A stretch of DNA of 64,000 nt, from positions 806,001 through 870,000 of the forward strand of contig NZ_JACVVD010000001.1 in the NCBI RefSeq assembly GCF_014534655.1. The letters run 5' to 3'. Each line of letters starts with the position of its first letter. The stretch's first letter is position 1. Positions 61,899-64,000 of the stretch are shown here, piece by piece. Source of the stretch: Paenibacillus sedimenti. GTDB taxonomy: Bacteria; Bacillota; Bacilli; Paenibacillales; NBRC-103111. The notes below the pieces were generated by a model. That model worked only from the letters and a program-made list of their open reading frames with translations, ran no database searches and was not told the DNA's origin. Made by a program: the position numbers and the translations under genes.

Positions 61899-62888
61899 AT
61901 GGTGGAATCGAAAGAGCAATTAGATGCCTGGAGTATAGCGGTCAATCAAATAAGGGAACAGATCGGGCGCGTCATTGTCGGACAGCAAGAGGTTGTCGAG
62001 CAACTGCTCTGGTGCATGTTGGCCGGCGGTCATGCGCTCTTGGAAGGGATTCCGGGACTTGGCAAAACGATGCTCGTCAAAACGATTGCCGATACGGTCG
62101 ACCTCAGCTTTTCCCGCATTCAATTTACGCCGGATTTGATGCCGGCTGACATAACGGGAACGAACGTCATTCAATTTGGCGCACAGGGTGAAACGACATA
62201 TCGTTTCCAGAAAGGACCTATATTCGGGCATTTTGTTTTGGCGGATGAAATTAATCGGGCCACACCCAAAACACAGAGTGCGCTGCTGGAGGCCATGCAG
62301 GAGAAAACTGTAACGGTAGGCTCCGAAACCTATAAGCTGCCTTCGCCTTTCTTTGTATTAGCAACTCAGAATCCGCTGGAGCAGGAAGGGACATATCCGC
62401 TGCCTGAAGCTCAGCTTGACCGCTTTTTGCTCAAAATCCATGTTACCTACCCGACGAAAAGCGAGCTGAAAGAAATTGTGCTGCGTACGACTTCGGCGAT
62501 CGAACAGCGGGCTGAGAAAGTAGCCGATGGCGGGCTTTTACGTCATATCCAGCAGGGGCTGAAACATATTTTAGTTGCTGAGGATGTTCTGGATTATGCC
62601 GTACAACTGCTCATGAACACACATCCTGAAGAGACGTCCGCGCCTGAAGCTGTCAAGAAATATGTGCGTTTTGGTTCAGGGCCACGCGGTGTACAGTCGA
62701 TGATTGCAGTGTCCAAAGTACGGGCTTTTCTAGCAGGACGCTACCACGTTTCTAAACAAGATCTTGCCGCAGTAGCGTATCCGGCTTTGCGCCATAGGTT
62801 ATTCTTGAACTTTGAAGGACAGGCCATAGGGATTTCGCCGGATTCGATCATTGAAGCTGTCGTCCATTCTTTGGAGTCCGGACGATGA
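61899..62888 (+). CDS. MoxR family AAA+ ATPase
   Basis: The 329-residue protein has Walker A GIPGLGKT (K56), Walker B HFVLADEINRA and ATQNPLEQEGTYPLPEAQLD, all MoxR hallmarks. MoxR ATPases act as chaperones for metal or cofactor insertion into partner proteins, usually VWA proteins. It overlaps the DUF58 gene by four bases. AAGGAG lies 13 bases from the ATG, with further purines closer by. Confidence 0.95.
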   Translation: MVESKEQLDAWSIAVNQIREQIGRVIVGQQEVVEQLLWCMLAGGHALLEGIPGLGKTMLVKTIADTVDLSFSRIQFTPDLMPADITGTNVIQFGAQGETTYRFQKGPIFGHFVLADEINRATPKTQSALLEAMQEKTVTVGSETYKLPSPFFVLATQNPLEQEGTYPLPEAQLDRFLLKIHVTYPTKSELKEIVLRTTSAIEQRAEKVADGGLLRHIQQGLKHILVAEDVLDYAVQLLMNTHPEETSAPEAVKKYVRFGSGPRGVQSMIAVSKVRAFLAGRYHVSKQDLAAVAYPALRHRLFLNFEGQAIGISPDSIIEAVVHSLESGR

Positions 62889-63769
62889 GCGGCAATGGAT
62901 GGGACTTGCTCGATCCTGCTCTCCTGCAGCGTTTGGAACAAATGAATATAGCAGCGAAGAGCCGCATTCGCGGCACGATGCAAGGCAAACGCCGATCAAC
63001 GGATTTCGGTTCGTCATTGGAATTTGCCGATTATAGACTGTATACGCCAGGCGATGATACAAGGCAATTGGATTGGCATGCCTATGGAAGGACAGGCAAG
63101 CCGTTCATTAAGCTTTTTATGGATGAACAGGAGCTGCAGGTGAACCTTTGGCTGGATGCGTCGCAGTCCATGAATTTCAGCTCCAAATGGGAATATGCCA
63201 AACAGCTTGCAGCGGCAATTGGTTATATCTCCTTAAGCCGTTACGATCGCGTCAGCGCAGCCGTTTTTACATCGCAAATTACGAAACAGCTGAAGCTGTT
63301 TCGCGGTAAGGGAAGTTCATTGCGTTTTTTTAATTTTCTATCAGGAAGCCAAGCTGAAGGATTGGGCGATATGGGTGCTGTATTCCGCAATCCTTCCATA
63401 CTTCCCAGGCAGTCGGGAATGACCTGGTTATTCTCCGATTTTTTGTACGAACAGGGCGTGGAGGAGGCATTGACTTATTTGCTTGCGGCCAAACAAGAAG
63501 TTGCAGCGATCCAAATTCTTGCGCCCGAAGAGCTGGCACCCGAACTTGCCGGCGAGCTGCGGCTCATTGATAGCGAAACCGGAGCTGCCAAAGAAGTGGC
63601 AATGAGCAGCAAAATATTGCAAGCCTACCGGAAGGCAGTAGAGCAGTATACATCCGGGCTTAAGGCATTTTGTTATGAGCGGGGTATTACTTATGTGCTT
63701 GCGGTGACAAGCGTGCCGATCGACGAATTTTTGTTAGGCGAGCTTCGGCGCAAAGGTTTGATGCGATAG
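62885..63769 (+). CDS. DUF58 domain protein (VWA-like)
   Basis: The 294-residue protein has the DUF58 signature DWHAYGRTGKPFIKLF and the VWA MIDAS-like LDASQSM near 100. DUF58 proteins are standard MoxR partners. It has no membrane segment, unlike many DUF58 proteins. In B. subtilis a transglutaminase-like gene follows (yeaC-yeaB-yebA); here the next gene points the other way, so that partner is absent. Confidence 0.93.
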   Translation: MSGNGWDLLDPALLQRLEQMNIAAKSRIRGTMQGKRRSTDFGSSLEFADYRLYTPGDDTRQLDWHAYGRTGKPFIKLFMDEQELQVNLWLDASQSMNFSSKWEYAKQLAAAIGYISLSRYDRVSAAVFTSQITKQLKLFRGKGSSLRFFNFLSGSQAEGLGDMGAVFRNPSILPRQSGMTWLFSDFLYEQGVEEALTYLLAAKQEVAAIQILAPEELAPELAGELRLIDSETGAAKEVAMSSKILQAYRKAVEQYTSGLKAFCYERGITYVLAVTSVPIDEFLLGELRRKGLMR

Positions 63770-63827
63770 ATATAAATCGATGCAACTATCGCCCCAGAGG
63801 CTTGCTGTTTCCGCTCAGTAACCTAAG

Positions 63828-64000
63828 CTAGTTCGAAGTCCGCCCGAAAAGGCGCACAACACGCTTGGCTTGCCAGAGGCACCATCCATAAATGAGCAAG
63901 AATACGACCATGAGAAGTACCGAATACCGGTACATGACCGCATAACTGCCGCAATAGGTTGCTAAAGCGCCCAAGGCCATAGCACCTAAACCTATGCCGA
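63828..64000 (-). CDS. Membrane protein, C-terminal end only
   Basis: On the minus strand a frame is open from the right edge to a TAG at 63830-63828. The visible 56 residues include one clear membrane helix (YSVLLMVVFLLIYGWCLW) and probably part of another, with a basic tail (AKRVVRLFGRTSN). The rest lies outside. It is not recognised; it converges on the DUF58 gene. Confidence 0.6.
   Translation of the reverse strand, partial: GIGLGAMALGALATYCGSYAVMYRYSVLLMVVFLLIYGWCLWQAKRVVRLFGRTSN

Overview
The window is chromosomal DNA of a spore-forming Firmicute, most likely Paenibacillus or a close Paenibacillaceae relative. The evidence is the Bacilli-type gene order from rpsU to the nif3-like gene, the sporulation genes yqfC and yqfD, class B RNase P RNA, the addB-addA-sbcD-sbcC repair cluster, and a secreted GH26-like protein carrying a copper-amine-oxidase N-terminal-type domain. 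Base composition is intermediate, with two sharply GC-rich patches inside coding sequence. No tRNA, rRNA, prophage, CRISPR array or intact insertion sequence was seen.

Layout: 1-2.3 kb holds the end of an rRNA methyltransferase gene, a citrate/methylcitrate synthase gene and a 440-base intergenic region with a nested inverted repeat. 2.3-15.3 kb holds an Rrf2 regulator diverging from addB, addA, sbcD and sbcC (double-strand break processing). 15.4-24 kb is accessory: a trypsin-like protease without signal peptide, a secreted GH26-like protein, an in-frame fusion of a TetR regulator with a phytoene-desaturase-like FAD enzyme, an RsgA GTPase, a Pro/Tyr-rich small protein and a soluble chemoreceptor-like protein. 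24-43.6 kb is the conserved core: HIT, rpsU, yqeY, nfeD, floA, yqfC, yqfD, phoH, pgpH, ybeY, dgkA, cdd, era, yqzL, recO, ppsR, yqxD-like, dnaG, sigA, trmK and nif3-like. The glyQS-ccpN genes that Bacillus subtilis carries between recO and ppsR are absent. rnpB follows. 44.2-55 kb holds MarR, a thioredoxin fragment, a subtilase, ypuI, a GH15 enzyme, small proteins, a CorC-type protein, a lytic transglycosylase, the cysteine desulfurase-thiI pair and a TerC-type membrane protein. 55.1-63.8 kb is a run of envelope genes: a GATase-like membrane protein, ABC ATPase, ABC permease, coiled-coil/Gly-Ala-rich membrane protein, MoxR and DUF58. It starts at an ECF-sigma-type promoter and is interrupted by 700 bases of repeats. 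A convergent membrane-protein gene runs off the right edge.

The points most worth following are: the TetR-FAD fusion, which has a near-ideal internal ribosome binding site; a roughly 145-base dispersed repeat present twice (37.1 and 59.4 kb, opposite orientation) with a possible pseudoknotted RNA fold; a 495-base element with 63-base imperfect terminal inverted repeats; and two ECF-type promoters (TGAAAC/CGAAAC, 16-base spacer, CGTC/CGTA) ahead of floA and the ABC-MoxR genes. All alignments, counts and promoter matches were made by eye.
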